Shown here: positions 25,267 through 33,753 of the stretch, in pieces | Position numbering within the stretch: the stretch's first letter is position 1 | How the letters are laid out: every line of letters begins with the position of its first letter | DNA from: Rhodoplanes tepidamans | GTDB lineage: Bacteria; Pseudomonadota; Alphaproteobacteria; Rhizobiales; Xanthobacteraceae | Length of the DNA stretch: 56,043 bases | NCBI RefSeq assembly: GCF_030813915.1 | Contig: NZ_JAUSUJ010000036.1 | Span: 1-56,043, forward strand | Direction: 5' to 3' | The notes under the pieces: generated by a model | Databases searched by the model: none | What the model was told of the DNA's origin: nothing | What the model saw: only the letters and a program-made list of their open reading frames with translations | Translations under genes and position numbers: made by a program

Positions 25267-26139
25267 ATGGCCGAATTCCTCCAGCTCGTGTTCTCCGGAC
25301 TGACGGTCGGGGCCGTCTATGCGCTGGTCGCGCTCGGCTTCACGCTGGTCTACAACGCCTCCGACGTCATCAACTTCGCCCAGGGCGACTTCGTGATGAT
25401 CGGCGGAATGGGGACGGTGTTCCTGATGGCCGCCGGCCTCGCGCTGCCGGTCGCGGCCTTCATCGCGATCCTGGCCGCCGTGCTGGTCGGCCTGCTCCTG
25501 CACCGCCTCGCCATCGAGCCGGCGCGCGGCGCCTCGCCGGTGTCGCTGATCATGATCACCATCGGCGCCTCGATCTTCATCAAGGGCGTCGCCCAGCTCG
25601 TCTTCGACAAGCAGTTCCACTCGCTGCCCGCCTTCTCCGGCACCACGCCGATCGCCATCGGCGGCGCGACGCTGCTGCCGCAGAGCTTCTGGGTGATCGG
25701 CGGCATGCTGGTCCTGGTGCTCGGGCTGTGGGTCTTCCTCGAGCGCACCCTGATCGGCAAGGCCGTGCTCGCCACCGCCGCCAACCGGCTGGCCGCGAAG
25801 CTCGTCGGCATCAACGTCACGGTGGTGCTGGCGCTCGCCTTCGGCCTGTCGGCGGCGATCGGCGCGGTCGGCGGGATTCTCGTCACGCCGATCACGCTGA
25901 CCCGCTACGACGTCGGCACGCTGTTCGCGCTCAAGGGCTTCGCCGCCGCCATGGTGGGCGGCATGGGCAACCCGATCGGCGCCGTCGTCGGCGGCCTCCT
26001 GATCGGCCTCCTGGAGGCGTTCGGGGCCGGCTATCTCTCGTCCACCTACAAGGACGCGGTCGCCTTCGTCGCCATCCTGGTGGTGCTGCTGCTGATGCCC
26101 CAGGGCCTGTTCGGCCGCCGTGCCGTGGAGCGGGTGTGA
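25267..26139 (+). CDS. LivH-type ABC permease
   Basis: Predicted 290-residue polytopic permease of the HAAT family. GLTVGAVYALVALGFTLVYNASDVINFAQGDF is the hallmark N-terminal segment (cited in part), and LFALKGFAAAMVGGMGNPIGA near the C terminus is the ATPase-coupling region. It starts with ATG at 25267 after AAGG and overlaps the LivM-type gene by one base (TGATG). Works with the adjacent LivM, LivG, LivF and LivK-type proteins. Confidence 0.93.
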   Translation: MAEFLQLVFSGLTVGAVYALVALGFTLVYNASDVINFAQGDFVMIGGMGTVFLMAAGLALPVAAFIAILAAVLVGLLLHRLAIEPARGASPVSLIMITIGASIFIKGVAQLVFDKQFHSLPAFSGTTPIAIGGATLLPQSFWVIGGMLVLVLGLWVFLERTLIGKAVLATAANRLAAKLVGINVTVVLALAFGLSAAIGAVGGILVTPITLTRYDVGTLFALKGFAAAMVGGMGNPIGAVVGGLLIGLLEAFGAGYLSSTYKDAVAFVAILVVLLLMPQGLFGRRAVERV

Positions 26140-27086
26140 TGCTGAAGCGTGTCCTCTCGTCCCGGCTCGCCGTCCTCGTTCTGCTCGCCGCCATCATCGC
26201 GGTCGTGCCGGTGCTGGCGCCGTCGTCGTTCTATCTGCGGGTGGCGGCGCTCGTCTGGATCTTCGCGCTCGCCGCGCTGGGGCTCACGATCCTCACCGGC
26301 TATGCGGGGCAGGTGAGCCTCGGCCATGCCGGCTTCCTCGGCATCGGCGCCTATGCGGTGGCGGTCGGACCGGCGAAGCTCGGGCTCGATCCGCTGCTGT
26401 CGCTGCTGCTCGGCGCGGTGCTGTGCGGGCTCGTCGCTTACGCGGTCGGCCGGCCGATCCTGCGGCTCAAGGGCTACTACCTCGCCATCGCGACGCTCGG
26501 CTTCGGTCTCATCGTCGCGCTGGTCCTCACCAGCGAATCGGCCGTCACGGGCGGGCCGGACGGCATGCAGGTGCCCCGCATGGTGCTGTTCGGCTGGCGC
26601 GTCTCCGGCGTCTCGACCTGGTACTGGATCACGGGCGGCGCCCTGCTGGTCGGTGCGCTGCTCGCCCTCAACATCCAGGCGAGCCCGAGCGGCCGGGCGC
26701 TGCGCGCCCTGCACGACAGCGAGGTGGCGGCGGCCGGCGTCGGCGTCGACGTGGCGAAGAAGAAGCTCGCCGCCTTCGTGCTCAGCGCCGTGTTCGCCGG
26801 CGTCGCTGGCAGCCTGCTCGCGCTGATGAACGGCTTCATCACCCCGGACGCCGCCGGCTTCATGCACTCGATCGAGCTGGTCGCGATGGTGATCATCGGC
26901 GGCCTCGGCTCGGTCGTCGGCGCGGTGGTCGGCGCCGCCTTCCTGGTGGTGCTGCCGCAGGCCCTCACCGTGCTGCAGGAGTACGAGCAGGCCGTGCTCG
27001 GGCTCCTGATCATGGTGTTCATGATCCTGCTGCCGGCCGGCATCGTGCCGTCGCTGCGCCGCCTTCTCCTGGAGCGCGCCGCATGA
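26139..27086 (+). CDS. LivM-type ABC permease
   Basis: Predicted 315-residue permease with about nine hydrophobic segments. LTILTGYAGQVSLGHAGFLGIGAYA and HSIELVAMVIIGGLGSVVGAVVGAA are diagnostic of LivM (cited in part). The start overlaps the LivH stop and the stop overlaps the LivG start (ATGA). The length is normal for the shorter LivM type without an extra C-terminal domain. Confidence 0.93.
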   Translation: MLKRVLSSRLAVLVLLAAIIAVVPVLAPSSFYLRVAALVWIFALAALGLTILTGYAGQVSLGHAGFLGIGAYAVAVGPAKLGLDPLLSLLLGAVLCGLVAYAVGRPILRLKGYYLAIATLGFGLIVALVLTSESAVTGGPDGMQVPRMVLFGWRVSGVSTWYWITGGALLVGALLALNIQASPSGRALRALHDSEVAAAGVGVDVAKKKLAAFVLSAVFAGVAGSLLALMNGFITPDAAGFMHSIELVAMVIIGGLGSVVGAVVGAAFLVVLPQALTVLQEYEQAVLGLLIMVFMILLPAGIVPSLRRLLLERAA

Positions 27087-27871
27087 CCATCCTGCAGGTC
27101 GAGGACCTCGGCATCACGTTCGGCGGCCTGCGCGCCGTCGACGGCGTCTCGTTCCAGGTGTCGCTCGGCGAGGTCTTCTCCATCATCGGCCCGAACGGGG
27201 CCGGCAAGACGACGCTGTTCAACCTGGTCACCGGCATCTACCGGGCCGGCCGCGGCCGCATCGTGCTCGCCGGCGAGGACGTGACCCGCGTCGCGCCGCA
27301 CCTGCTGGTCCGCCGCGGCATGGCCCGCACCTTCCAGAACCTGCAGATCTTCTTCCGCATGACGGCGCTGGAGAACGTGATGGTCGGCAACCATCTCGCC
27401 GAGCGCACCTCGTTCCTCGCCGATCTGCTCTCGCTGCCCTCCGTCGCGCGGCAGAATGTCCGCACGCGGGCGCGCGCGATGGAGCTTCTGGAGCGCGTCG
27501 GCCTCGCGCACCATGCGGACACGACCGCGGGCGATCTGCCCTACGGTGTGCTGAAAAGGCTGGAGATCGCCCGCGCGCTCGCCGCCGATCCCAAGGTCCT
27601 GCTGCTCGACGAGCCGGCCGCCGGCTGCAACGCGGTGGAGACCGAGGCGATCGACCGGCTGATCGGCCAGATCGCGCGGGACGGCGTCGCCGTGGTGCTG
27701 ATCGAGCACGACATGAAGCTGGTGATGAAGATCTCCGATCGCGTGCTGGTGCTGGCGCACGGCAGGCGGCTCGCCGAGGGGCCGCCGCGCCAGGTGCGCA
27801 GCGATCCCGCCGTCATCGCGGCGTATCTGGGCGAGCACGGCGCCAGGGAGGCGGATCGTGCTCACGGTTGA
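27083..27871 (+). CDS. LivG-type ABC ATP-binding protein
   Basis: Predicted 262-residue ATPase. Walker A is GPNGAGKTT and Walker B is VLLLDEPAAG, followed by the switch His in VVLIEHDMKLVM. The signature region reads DLPYGVLKRLEIARALA, in which the usual S-x-G-Q core is degenerate; this variation occurs in LivG-type subunits. It overlaps the LivM and LivF genes at both ends. Confidence 0.92.
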   Translation: MTILQVEDLGITFGGLRAVDGVSFQVSLGEVFSIIGPNGAGKTTLFNLVTGIYRAGRGRIVLAGEDVTRVAPHLLVRRGMARTFQNLQIFFRMTALENVMVGNHLAERTSFLADLLSLPSVARQNVRTRARAMELLERVGLAHHADTTAGDLPYGVLKRLEIARALAADPKVLLLDEPAAGCNAVETEAIDRLIGQIARDGVAVVLIEHDMKLVMKISDRVLVLAHGRRLAEGPPRQVRSDPAVIAAYLGEHGAREADRAHG

Positions 27872-28559
27872 CGGACTCTCCTCGGCCTATGGCCGCATCG
27901 AGGTGCTGCACGGCGTCTCGCTCGACGTGTCGGCGGGCGAGATCGTCGCCCTGGTCGGCTCCAACGGCGCCGGCAAGACGACGCTCCTGCGCACCCTCTC
28001 CGGCGTGCAGCCGGCGACCGGCGGCCGCATCCTGTTCGACGGCGAGGACATCGGGCGGCTGCCGCCGCACGCGCGGGTGGTGCGCGGCATCGTCCAGTCG
28101 CCCGAAGGCCGCCAGGTGTTCGGGCCGCTCTCGGTCGAGGACAATCTGCGCCTCGGGGCCTTCCGCCGCTGGGACGACACCGTGAAGGCGCGGCTGGAGG
28201 CCGTGTACGCCATGTTCCCGGTGCTGTCCGAGCGGCGGCGCACCGCGGCGTCGAGCCTGTCGGGCGGCCAGCAGCAGATGCTCGCCATCGGCCGCGCCCT
28301 GATGGCGCAGCCCAAGCTGCTGCTGCTCGACGAGCCCTCGCTCGGCCTCGCGCCGCTGCTGGTCGACCAGATCCTCGCCGCCGTGGTCGACCTGAAGTCG
28401 CGCGGCATCACGGTGCTGCTGGTCGAGCAGAACGCCTCCGCCGCGCTCGCCATCGCCGACCGCGGCTACGTGCTGGAGGTCGGCCACGTCGTCCACGAAG
28501 GCGCAGGCGCCGCGCTGCTGCAGGACCCGAAGGTGCGGGCGGCGTATCTGGGGGTGTGA
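27858..28559 (+). CDS. LivF-type ABC ATP-binding protein
   Basis: Predicted 233-residue ATPase. Walker A is GSNGAGKTT, the signature is SSLSGGQQQMLAIGRALM, and Walker B is LLLLDEPSLGLAPLL; VLLVEQNASAAL is the switch region. The canonical signature here complements the degenerate one in the LivG-type partner. The GTG at 27858 lies 14 bases inside the preceding gene. Last gene of the transporter operon, followed by a family A palindrome. Confidence 0.93.
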   Translation: MLTVDGLSSAYGRIEVLHGVSLDVSAGEIVALVGSNGAGKTTLLRTLSGVQPATGGRILFDGEDIGRLPPHARVVRGIVQSPEGRQVFGPLSVEDNLRLGAFRRWDDTVKARLEAVYAMFPVLSERRRTAASSLSGGQQQMLAIGRALMAQPKLLLLDEPSLGLAPLLVDQILAAVVDLKSRGITVLLVEQNASAALAIADRGYVLEVGHVVHEGAGAALLQDPKVRAAYLGV

Positions 28560-28568
28560 TGGCATCCG

Positions 28569-28671
28569 GTCATTCCGGGACGGCGCGCAGCGCCGGACCC
28601 GGAATCCAGCCACCAATTCGGAGTTCGCCGCTGGATTCCGGGTTCGCGGCTCCGCCGCGCCCCGGAATGAC
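28569..28671. repeat. Dispersed palindrome family A, full copy
   Basis: Complete inverted repeat (GTCATTCCGGGACGGCGCGC ... CGCCCCGGAATGAC with inner GGAATCCAG / CTGGATTCC). It lies in the convergent gap between the LivF-type gene and the MEKHLA gene. Confidence 0.7.
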
Positions 28672-28679
28672 GGAACACA

Positions 28680-29138
28680 TCACACATCCGTCCATCGCGA
28701 AAACACCGCGGCGGTGCCGCGCAGGATGCCGGTCTCGTCGAGGAGCTGCCAGACGAGCCCGTCCTCGATCCAGAACTTCGCGCCGGACCCCTTCACCCGC
28801 AGGCCGCGATAGCCGGCGACGTAGCCGTGCGCCGCGACGGCGTCGAGGAAGCGCTGGCGCTCCTCGCGCTCCGGCGCCTCGGCGGAGAGGCGCGACGGCA
28901 GGCCGACGAACGTGTCCCAGGGGTATTCGAAGCGGCGCTGCGCCGCCACGTTGGCGTAGACGAAGCGCGGATCGGCCGCGGTGTCGTGGGCGACGCAGAC
29001 GAACGGCGCCTCGCCGTAGAGCCACGCCGCGTCCGTGCCGGCGGGCACCAGCGGGCGGCCGACGAGGCGGGCGAAGCTGCCGGTCAGCAGCGCGAAGAAG
29101 CTCGGGTCGGTGCGGAGATCGGCGGCGGCGTCGGGCAT
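28680..29138 (-). CDS. MEKHLA domain protein
   Basis: Predicted 152-residue small protein that is essentially one MEKHLA domain, a PAS-like fold found in plant regulators and stand-alone in bacteria. Seen are FVCVAHDTAADPRFVYANVAAQRRFEYPWDTFVGLPSRLSAE (cited in part), RFLDAVAAHGYVAGYRGLRV and KFWIEDGLVWQL. The ligand and role are unknown. The ATG at 29138 is used. It is divergent from the GNAT gene with an 87-bp gap. Confidence 0.8.
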   Translation of the reverse strand: MPDAAADLRTDPSFFALLTGSFARLVGRPLVPAGTDAAWLYGEAPFVCVAHDTAADPRFVYANVAAQRRFEYPWDTFVGLPSRLSAEAPEREERQRFLDAVAAHGYVAGYRGLRVKGSGAKFWIEDGLVWQLLDETGILRGTAAVFSRWTDV

Positions 29139-29225
29139 CGGGCACTCGTTCGGGTGATGTCGGGCGCGTGGTATACGGGAATCGGCGGCGCGGAAAGTCT
29201 CCGCCGGCCGCGCGAAGGTGTCCGC

Positions 29226-29966
29226 ATGTCCCTCGATCGTCCCTCCGAGTCCGAGCCCGCGGGCCTGCCGGTCGGCGAGCCGGTCGATGCCACCCCGGCG
29301 AAGCGGCCGGGCGGAATGCCGCTCGTCGGCCGATCGGTCGCGGTGGTGCCGTTCGACATGGACGCCCATGCCGCCGACCTCTACGCCGCCACCCACGGCC
29401 CGGAGCGCGAGCGCCTGTGGTTCTATCTTTCGGTCGGGCCGTTCGCGGCGCGCGCCGACTTCGATGCCTATCTGGAGCGCTTCCTGGCCGGGAGCGACCC
29501 GGTGCTCTACGCCATCGTCGACCGGGCCAGCGGCCGGGCCGTCGGCCATGCGACCTATCTGCGCATCGAGCCGGCGCATCGCAGCGTCGAGGTCGGCCAC
29601 ATCCTGTTCTCGCCGGCGCTCGCCCGCACCGCGGCCGCCACCGAAGCCATGGCGCTGATGATGCGGCACGCCTTCGACGACCTCGGCTACCGCCGCTTCG
29701 AGTGGAAGTGCAACGCCCTCAACGCGCCGTCGCGCCGCGCCGCCGAGCGGCTCGGCTTCACGTTCGAGGGCGTCTTCCGCCGCCACCTGATTCACAAGGG
29801 CCGCAGCCGCGACACGGCCTGGTACGCCGTCACGGACGAGGAGTGGCCCTCCCGCCGGGCCGCGTTCGAGGCATGGCTGGCGCCCGACAACTTCCGCGCC
29901 GACGGCACGCAGAGGCGCAGCCTCGCGGAGCTGCGGCGCAGCTTCGCGGATCAGGCGGCGCCGTAG
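29226..29966 (+). CDS. GNAT-family N-acetyltransferase (RimJ/RimL-like)
   Basis: Predicted 246-residue acetyltransferase. The GNAT fold is recognisable in FYLSVGPFAARADFDAYLERFL, AIVDRASGRAVGHATYLRIEPAHRSVEVGHILFSP and KCNALNAPSRRAAERLGFTFEGVFRRHLIHKGRSRDTAWYAV (cited in part), which resembles RimJ/RimL-type enzymes acting on small molecules or protein N termini. The substrate is unknown. Its 3' end overlaps the convergent phnC gene by 16 bases. Confidence 0.85.
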   Translation: MSLDRPSESEPAGLPVGEPVDATPAKRPGGMPLVGRSVAVVPFDMDAHAADLYAATHGPERERLWFYLSVGPFAARADFDAYLERFLAGSDPVLYAIVDRASGRAVGHATYLRIEPAHRSVEVGHILFSPALARTAAATEAMALMMRHAFDDLGYRRFEWKCNALNAPSRRAAERLGFTFEGVFRRHLIHKGRSRDTAWYAVTDEEWPSRRAAFEAWLAPDNFRADGTQRRSLAELRRSFADQAAP

Positions 29967-30787
29967 ACCCGCGTGAACGCCGCGGCGTCGAAGTCCCGGG
30001 CCGGCGTGTCGAGCACCAGCCGGCCGGCGCGCAGCGCGACGATGCGGTCGGCACAGTCGCGGGCGAAGTCGACCTGGTGGAGCGCGCACAGGACCCCGAT
30101 GCGATGCTCGCGGGCGATGTCGCGCAGCACGCCGATCACGTTGGCGGCGGAGCTCGGATCAAGGCTCGATACCGGCTCGTCGGCGAGCACGACGCGCGAC
30201 TGCTGGGCCAGCACCCGGGCGATGGCGACGCGCTGCTGCTGGCCGCCGGAAAGCGAGTCGGCGCGCTGATAGGCCTTGTCGAGGAGGCCCACCCGGTCGA
30301 GCGCGGCCAGCGCGATCTGCCGGTCCTCGTCGGGGAACAGGCGGGTGGCGACGCGCCACGTCGCCACGTGACCGAGCCGGCCGGCCAGCACGTTGTCGAG
30401 CGCCGAGAGCCGGCCGATCAGGTTGAACTGCTGGAAGATGAGGCCGATCCGGCGGCGCACCTCGCGCAGCGCCCGGCCGCGCAGCGCGTCGACCCGGGTG
30501 CCCAGCACGGCGACATGCCCGCTGTCGGCGGTGACCAGCCGGGTGAGGCAGCGGAACACGGTGGACTTGCCGGCGCCGGACGGGCCGACCAGGGCGACGA
30601 GCTCGCCGGGGCGCACCGCGAACGACACGTCGTCGAGCGCCGTCGTCTCGCGATAGCGCTTGCAGACCCGCTCCAGAGTCAGAGCGGGCGGCTCGGTGCG
30701 GGCTTCGGCGCGAGGCCCGGCCGTGGAGGGGCGCAGCGTCTCCTCCAGCGGCACGGCGTCTAGCGGCAGGTGCAGATGCGCGGTCAT
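29951..30787 (-). CDS. phnC: Phosphonate-type ABC transporter ATPase PhnC
   Basis: Predicted 278-residue ATPase. Walker A is GPSGAGKST, FQQFNLIGRLSALDNVLAGRLG is typical of PhnC, the signature is DSLSGGQQQRVAIARVLAQ, and Walker B is VVLADEPVSSLDP. The first 35 residues are a non-conserved Pro/Ala/Glu-rich extension. It follows phnE by 10 bp on the minus strand. The substrate could be a phosphonate, phosphite or phosphate ester. Confidence 0.9.
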   Translation of the reverse strand: MTAHLHLPLDAVPLEETLRPSTAGPRAEARTEPPALTLERVCKRYRETTALDDVSFAVRPGELVALVGPSGAGKSTVFRCLTRLVTADSGHVAVLGTRVDALRGRALREVRRRIGLIFQQFNLIGRLSALDNVLAGRLGHVATWRVATRLFPDEDRQIALAALDRVGLLDKAYQRADSLSGGQQQRVAIARVLAQQSRVVLADEPVSSLDPSSAANVIGVLRDIAREHRIGVLCALHQVDFARDCADRIVALRAGRLVLDTPARDFDAAAFTRVYGAA

Positions 30788-30797
30788 GATCCTCTCC

Positions 30798-31619
30798 TCA
30801 GACGAGCCGGCGGCGCAGCCACGCCGAGAGCTGGTCGATCACCGTCACCATGATCAGCACGATGACCGAGAGCGTGAGCAGCTTCTGGAAGTCGAGCAGG
30901 TCGATGGCGGCCTTGATCTCGATGCCGATGCCGCCGGCGCCGACGATGCCGAGGATGGTCGAGGTGCGCACGTTCGCCTCCCAGACGTAGAGCGACACCG
31001 AGGCGAGGTTCGGCAGCACCGAGGGCAGCATCGCGTAGGTGACGATCTTGGTGCGGCTGGCGCCCGACATGGCGGCCGCCTCCAGCGGCGCGCCCGGGAT
31101 GGTCTCGATCGCCTCCGCATAGAGCTTGGTGATCACGCCGACCGAGTGGACGATCATGCCCAGCACGCCGGCGAACGGGCCGAGCCCGACCGCGGTGACG
31201 AACAGCAGCGCGAACACCACCGTGTCGATCGCCCGGAACGTGTTGACGAGCCAGCGCACCGGGAAGGACAGCACGGGCGAGGGCGTGACGTTGCGGGCGA
31301 CGAAGACGGCGAGCGGGAAGGCGATCAGGGTGGCGGCGACCGTGCCCACCGTGGCGATCGCCACCGTCTCGACGGCCCGCCAGGAGAACACGTCGAGATC
31401 GTCGAGATAGGGCGGCCAGCCCTTCGCGGCCCATTCGATCAGCCGCGGGAAGCCGCGCATCAGCGCCGCCGGGTTCACCTCGGCGAGCTTCAGGCAGGCG
31501 ACGAAGGCGGCAGCGAGCAGGAGCCCGAACAGCACCTTCGCCGCGACGGCGCGCGAGAACGGATCGAGCCGCGGCTCGACGTAGCGGCCATCGGCGGCGC
31601 GGACGGGGAGGTCGGTCAA
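30798..31619 (-). CDS. phnE: Phosphonate-type ABC permease PhnE
   Basis: Predicted 273-residue inner-membrane permease. The coupling region EAIETIPGAPLEAAAMSGASRTKIVTYAMLPSVLPN (cited in part) and STILGIVGAGGIGIEIKAAIDLLDF are diagnostic of PhnE. The TTG at 31619 follows a well-placed AGGAG (31628-31632). An in-frame ATG at 31643 lies inside the family A palindrome and has no ribosome-binding site, so I prefer the TTG. Only one PhnE is present, which should work as a homodimer. Confidence 0.88.
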   Translation of the reverse strand: MTDLPVRAADGRYVEPRLDPFSRAVAAKVLFGLLLAAAFVACLKLAEVNPAALMRGFPRLIEWAAKGWPPYLDDLDVFSWRAVETVAIATVGTVAATLIAFPLAVFVARNVTPSPVLSFPVRWLVNTFRAIDTVVFALLFVTAVGLGPFAGVLGMIVHSVGVITKLYAEAIETIPGAPLEAAAMSGASRTKIVTYAMLPSVLPNLASVSLYVWEANVRTSTILGIVGAGGIGIEIKAAIDLLDFQKLLTLSVIVLIMVTVIDQLSAWLRRRLV

Positions 31620-31638
31620 GGCAGGGACTCCTGGATTG

Positions 31639-31741
31639 GTCATTCCGGGCCGGCGCAACGCGCCGGACCCGGAATCCAGCCCCGGTGACGGTGTCTGCCG
31701 CTGGATTCCGGGTTCGCGAGCGTTCGGCTCGCGCCCCGGAC
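31639..31741. repeat. Dispersed palindrome family A, copy between phnD and phnE
   Basis: Complete except that the right end reads CGCCCCGGACCG instead of CGCCCCGGAATGAC. It separates phnD from phnE, as another copy separates paaA from paaB. Confidence 0.7.
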
Positions 31742-31756
31742 CGAGTGTCAGACGAG

Positions 31757-32632
31757 CTACGACGCCTTCAGCACGCCGAGGTCGCGGCCCATCTTCTCCA
31801 GGACCTCGTAGGGCTTGTGCTCGCCCGGGACGAAGCCGGTGTAGGGCCAGGGCAGCAGCTTCTTCTGCTCGTCGGTCAGGCCCACCAGCGCATCGCGCAG
31901 GGCCACGCGCATCTCCTCGGGGAAGCTGCGGCGCACCGCCACCACCTCGTTCGGCAGCGGGTCGGACTGCCACACCACCGTGTTCGAATCCGGCTTGATG
32001 GTGCCGTTGCGGATCATGGTGTTGCGGTGGATGTCCCAGCCGGTGGCGAGGTCGACCTGGCCGTTGGCGGCGGCGACCTGGGCGGCGGCCGCCGAGGCGC
32101 CCTCGGCGTAGCGGCCGAAGAAGGTCTTGGGCTCGAGGCCGCGCTGGCGGAACCAGTGCGTCGGCACCATCCAGCCGGTGGTCGAGCCGACGTCGAGCAT
32201 CTGCATCGACAGTCCGCGAGCGCCCTCCGGCCAGTTGTCGATCTTCAGGCCCGGACGGGCGACGATCACGGCCCGGTAGGTCGGCTCGCCGTTCACCAGC
32301 ATGGTGCAGGCGATGCGCGCCTCGCCCTTGGCGCGGGCCAGCACGTAGCCCCACGGGCCCATCTGGGTGGCGTCGATCTGCTCGCTCGCCAGCGCCACCG
32401 AGATGCCGGCCCAGTCGTTGGCCACCGTGAGATCGAGGCCGACGCCCATGCGGTCGGCGACGATGCGGTAGATCGGCTCCCACACCTTCCGGGTCTCGGC
32501 CTGGGTCGCCTGCTGGGGCGCGAGGCCGATCTTGATGGTCTGGCGCGACTGGCCCCACACGGCGGGAGCGGCCAGCGTGGCGCCGGCGGCGGCCGTGGCG
32601 GCGGTGGCGAGGAAGCGGCGGCGGTGCATCAT
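31757..32632 (-). CDS. phnD: Phosphonate/phosphite-type ABC binding protein PhnD
   Basis: Predicted 291-residue periplasmic binding protein with a Tat-type signal (HRRRFLATAATAAAG). The mature region shows IGLAPQQATQAETRKVWEPI, DATQMGPWGYVLA and DVGSTTGWMVPTHWF, typical of PhnD/PtxB. The predicted ligand is a phosphonate or phosphite, though choline-phosphate-like ligands are also handled by relatives. It is the first gene of phnD-phnE-phnC, with phnF upstream. Confidence 0.88.
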   Translation of the reverse strand: MMHRRRFLATAATAAAGATLAAPAVWGQSRQTIKIGLAPQQATQAETRKVWEPIYRIVADRMGVGLDLTVANDWAGISVALASEQIDATQMGPWGYVLARAKGEARIACTMLVNGEPTYRAVIVARPGLKIDNWPEGARGLSMQMLDVGSTTGWMVPTHWFRQRGLEPKTFFGRYAEGASAAAAQVAAANGQVDLATGWDIHRNTMIRNGTIKPDSNTVVWQSDPLPNEVVAVRRSFPEEMRVALRDALVGLTDEQKKLLPWPYTGFVPGEHKPYEVLEKMGRDLGVLKAS

Positions 32633-32715
32633 GGGTCGGCGTCTCCGGTCAGCGGGGCCGGAGCGGCGGAGGGCCGGGGGCCGGAAGGCCCCGCGGTGCG
32701 CCGTCGTCCGGGCGA

Positions 32716-32738
32716 CTTGTCTAGGCTAAGTGGACAAG
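32716..32738. promoter_or_regulatory. Inverted repeat upstream of phnD, candidate PhnF operator
   Basis: CTTGTC (32716-32721) and GACAAG (32733-32738) flank an 11-bp spacer beginning TAGGCTAAG. It sits 84-106 bp upstream of phnD in the phnF-phnD gap. GntR/UTRA regulators bind palindromes of this kind; the link to PhnF is inferred from position. Confidence 0.45.
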
Positions 32739-32781
32739 CTGACGGGGATGTGACACGGCGCGTCCGACGCGGTGCCGCCGC

Positions 32782-33525
32782 TCACGGGCTGTCGATGCGG
32801 AAGCGCAGGCGCCCGTTGGGGACCACGGCGGCGCCGAACAGGATCGGCGTGCCGTCGCGCCCGGCATCGACATAGCTCATCACCATGACGGGCGTGTCGG
32901 CGGCGACCGCGAGCGCCCGCGCCTCGTCGGCGCGCGGCAGCCGGCAGTCGATCCAGGTCTTGGCCCGGAAGAACTCGGGGTGGCCGAACTCGGCGAGCGC
33001 CGGCGTGTAGCTGTGCAGCCGTCGGAACGCAGCGTCGATGCCGGCGAAGCGGGCATTGTCGAACACGTGGTAGCAGTAGGCCGAGACGCCCGGCCCGGCC
33101 CGCCGCAGCGTCTCGACGACCAGCAGCTCGGCGCCCGGCGCGAGCGCCAGCAGGCCGGCGAGCTCGGCATTGGCGGTGCGTACCGAGGAGCGCAGCAGCT
33201 TCCCGTCCGGGTTCGCGGCCAGACGCTGCTCGAACTCGCTCCACTTCGACTCGCGCGTCACCGCGTACTCGACCGGCCGGCGCGCCACGAAGACGCCCTT
33301 GCCCTGGTGCGAGACGACGAGCCCTTCCTCGGCGAGCCGCGCCAGCGCCACCCGGACCGTGTGCCGGTGCACCCCATAGGCGGCCGCCAGCTCCGCCTCG
33401 GACGGCAGCCGGTCGCCGGGACCCCAGAAACCCGTGCGGATCTCGAAGGTGAGGTCGATCTCGATCTGCCGCCATACCGGGACCGGCGCCCCCCGGCGAA
33501 CGCGACGGCGCGGCAGAGACTCCAT
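32782..33525 (-). CDS. phnF: GntR/UTRA-family regulator, PhnF type
   Basis: Predicted 247-residue regulator. A GntR winged helix (GDRLPSEAELAAAYGVHRHTVRVALARLAEEGLV, cited in part) is joined to a UTRA ligand domain (ELLVVETLRRAGPGVSAYCYHVFDN). The order phnF-phnD-phnE-phnC and the UTRA type match PhnF, which controls phosphonate uptake. The ATG at 33525 follows CAGGAGGG. A longer frame to 33633 exists but lacks a site. It is divergent from the TetR gene. Confidence 0.87.
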   Translation of the reverse strand: MESLPRRRVRRGAPVPVWRQIEIDLTFEIRTGFWGPGDRLPSEAELAAAYGVHRHTVRVALARLAEEGLVVSHQGKGVFVARRPVEYAVTRESKWSEFEQRLAANPDGKLLRSSVRTANAELAGLLALAPGAELLVVETLRRAGPGVSAYCYHVFDNARFAGIDAAFRRLHSYTPALAEFGHPEFFRAKTWIDCRLPRADEARALAVAADTPVMVMSYVDAGRDGTPILFGAAVVPNGRLRFRIDSP

Positions 33526-33638
33526 GGCCGCCCTCCTGCTGCGGGCGCCTTGTGGCACGGAATCACGTGGCGGGAAAAGGGCGGCCGCCGAGGCGACGAA
33601 CGCGCCGCGGCCGCGCGGGGGCGGCGCCGTCACGGCAC

Positions 33639-33660
33639 GTCAGTCAGTTGACTGACTGAC
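33639..33660. promoter_or_regulatory. Perfect 10-bp inverted repeat between phnF and tetR
   Basis: GTCAGTCAGT and ACTGACTGAC are separated by TG. The position in the divergent phnF/tetR gap and the size fit an operator for the TetR protein encoded at 33754. Confidence 0.6.
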
Positions 33661-33753
33661 GACCTTGTGATCGACTGCCGGCAACGAGAGGCCCTCGGCG
33701 GTGATCGAGTCTCGGACGGGGCGAGACCGCCAGGAGCCCGGGAGGATGCGACG

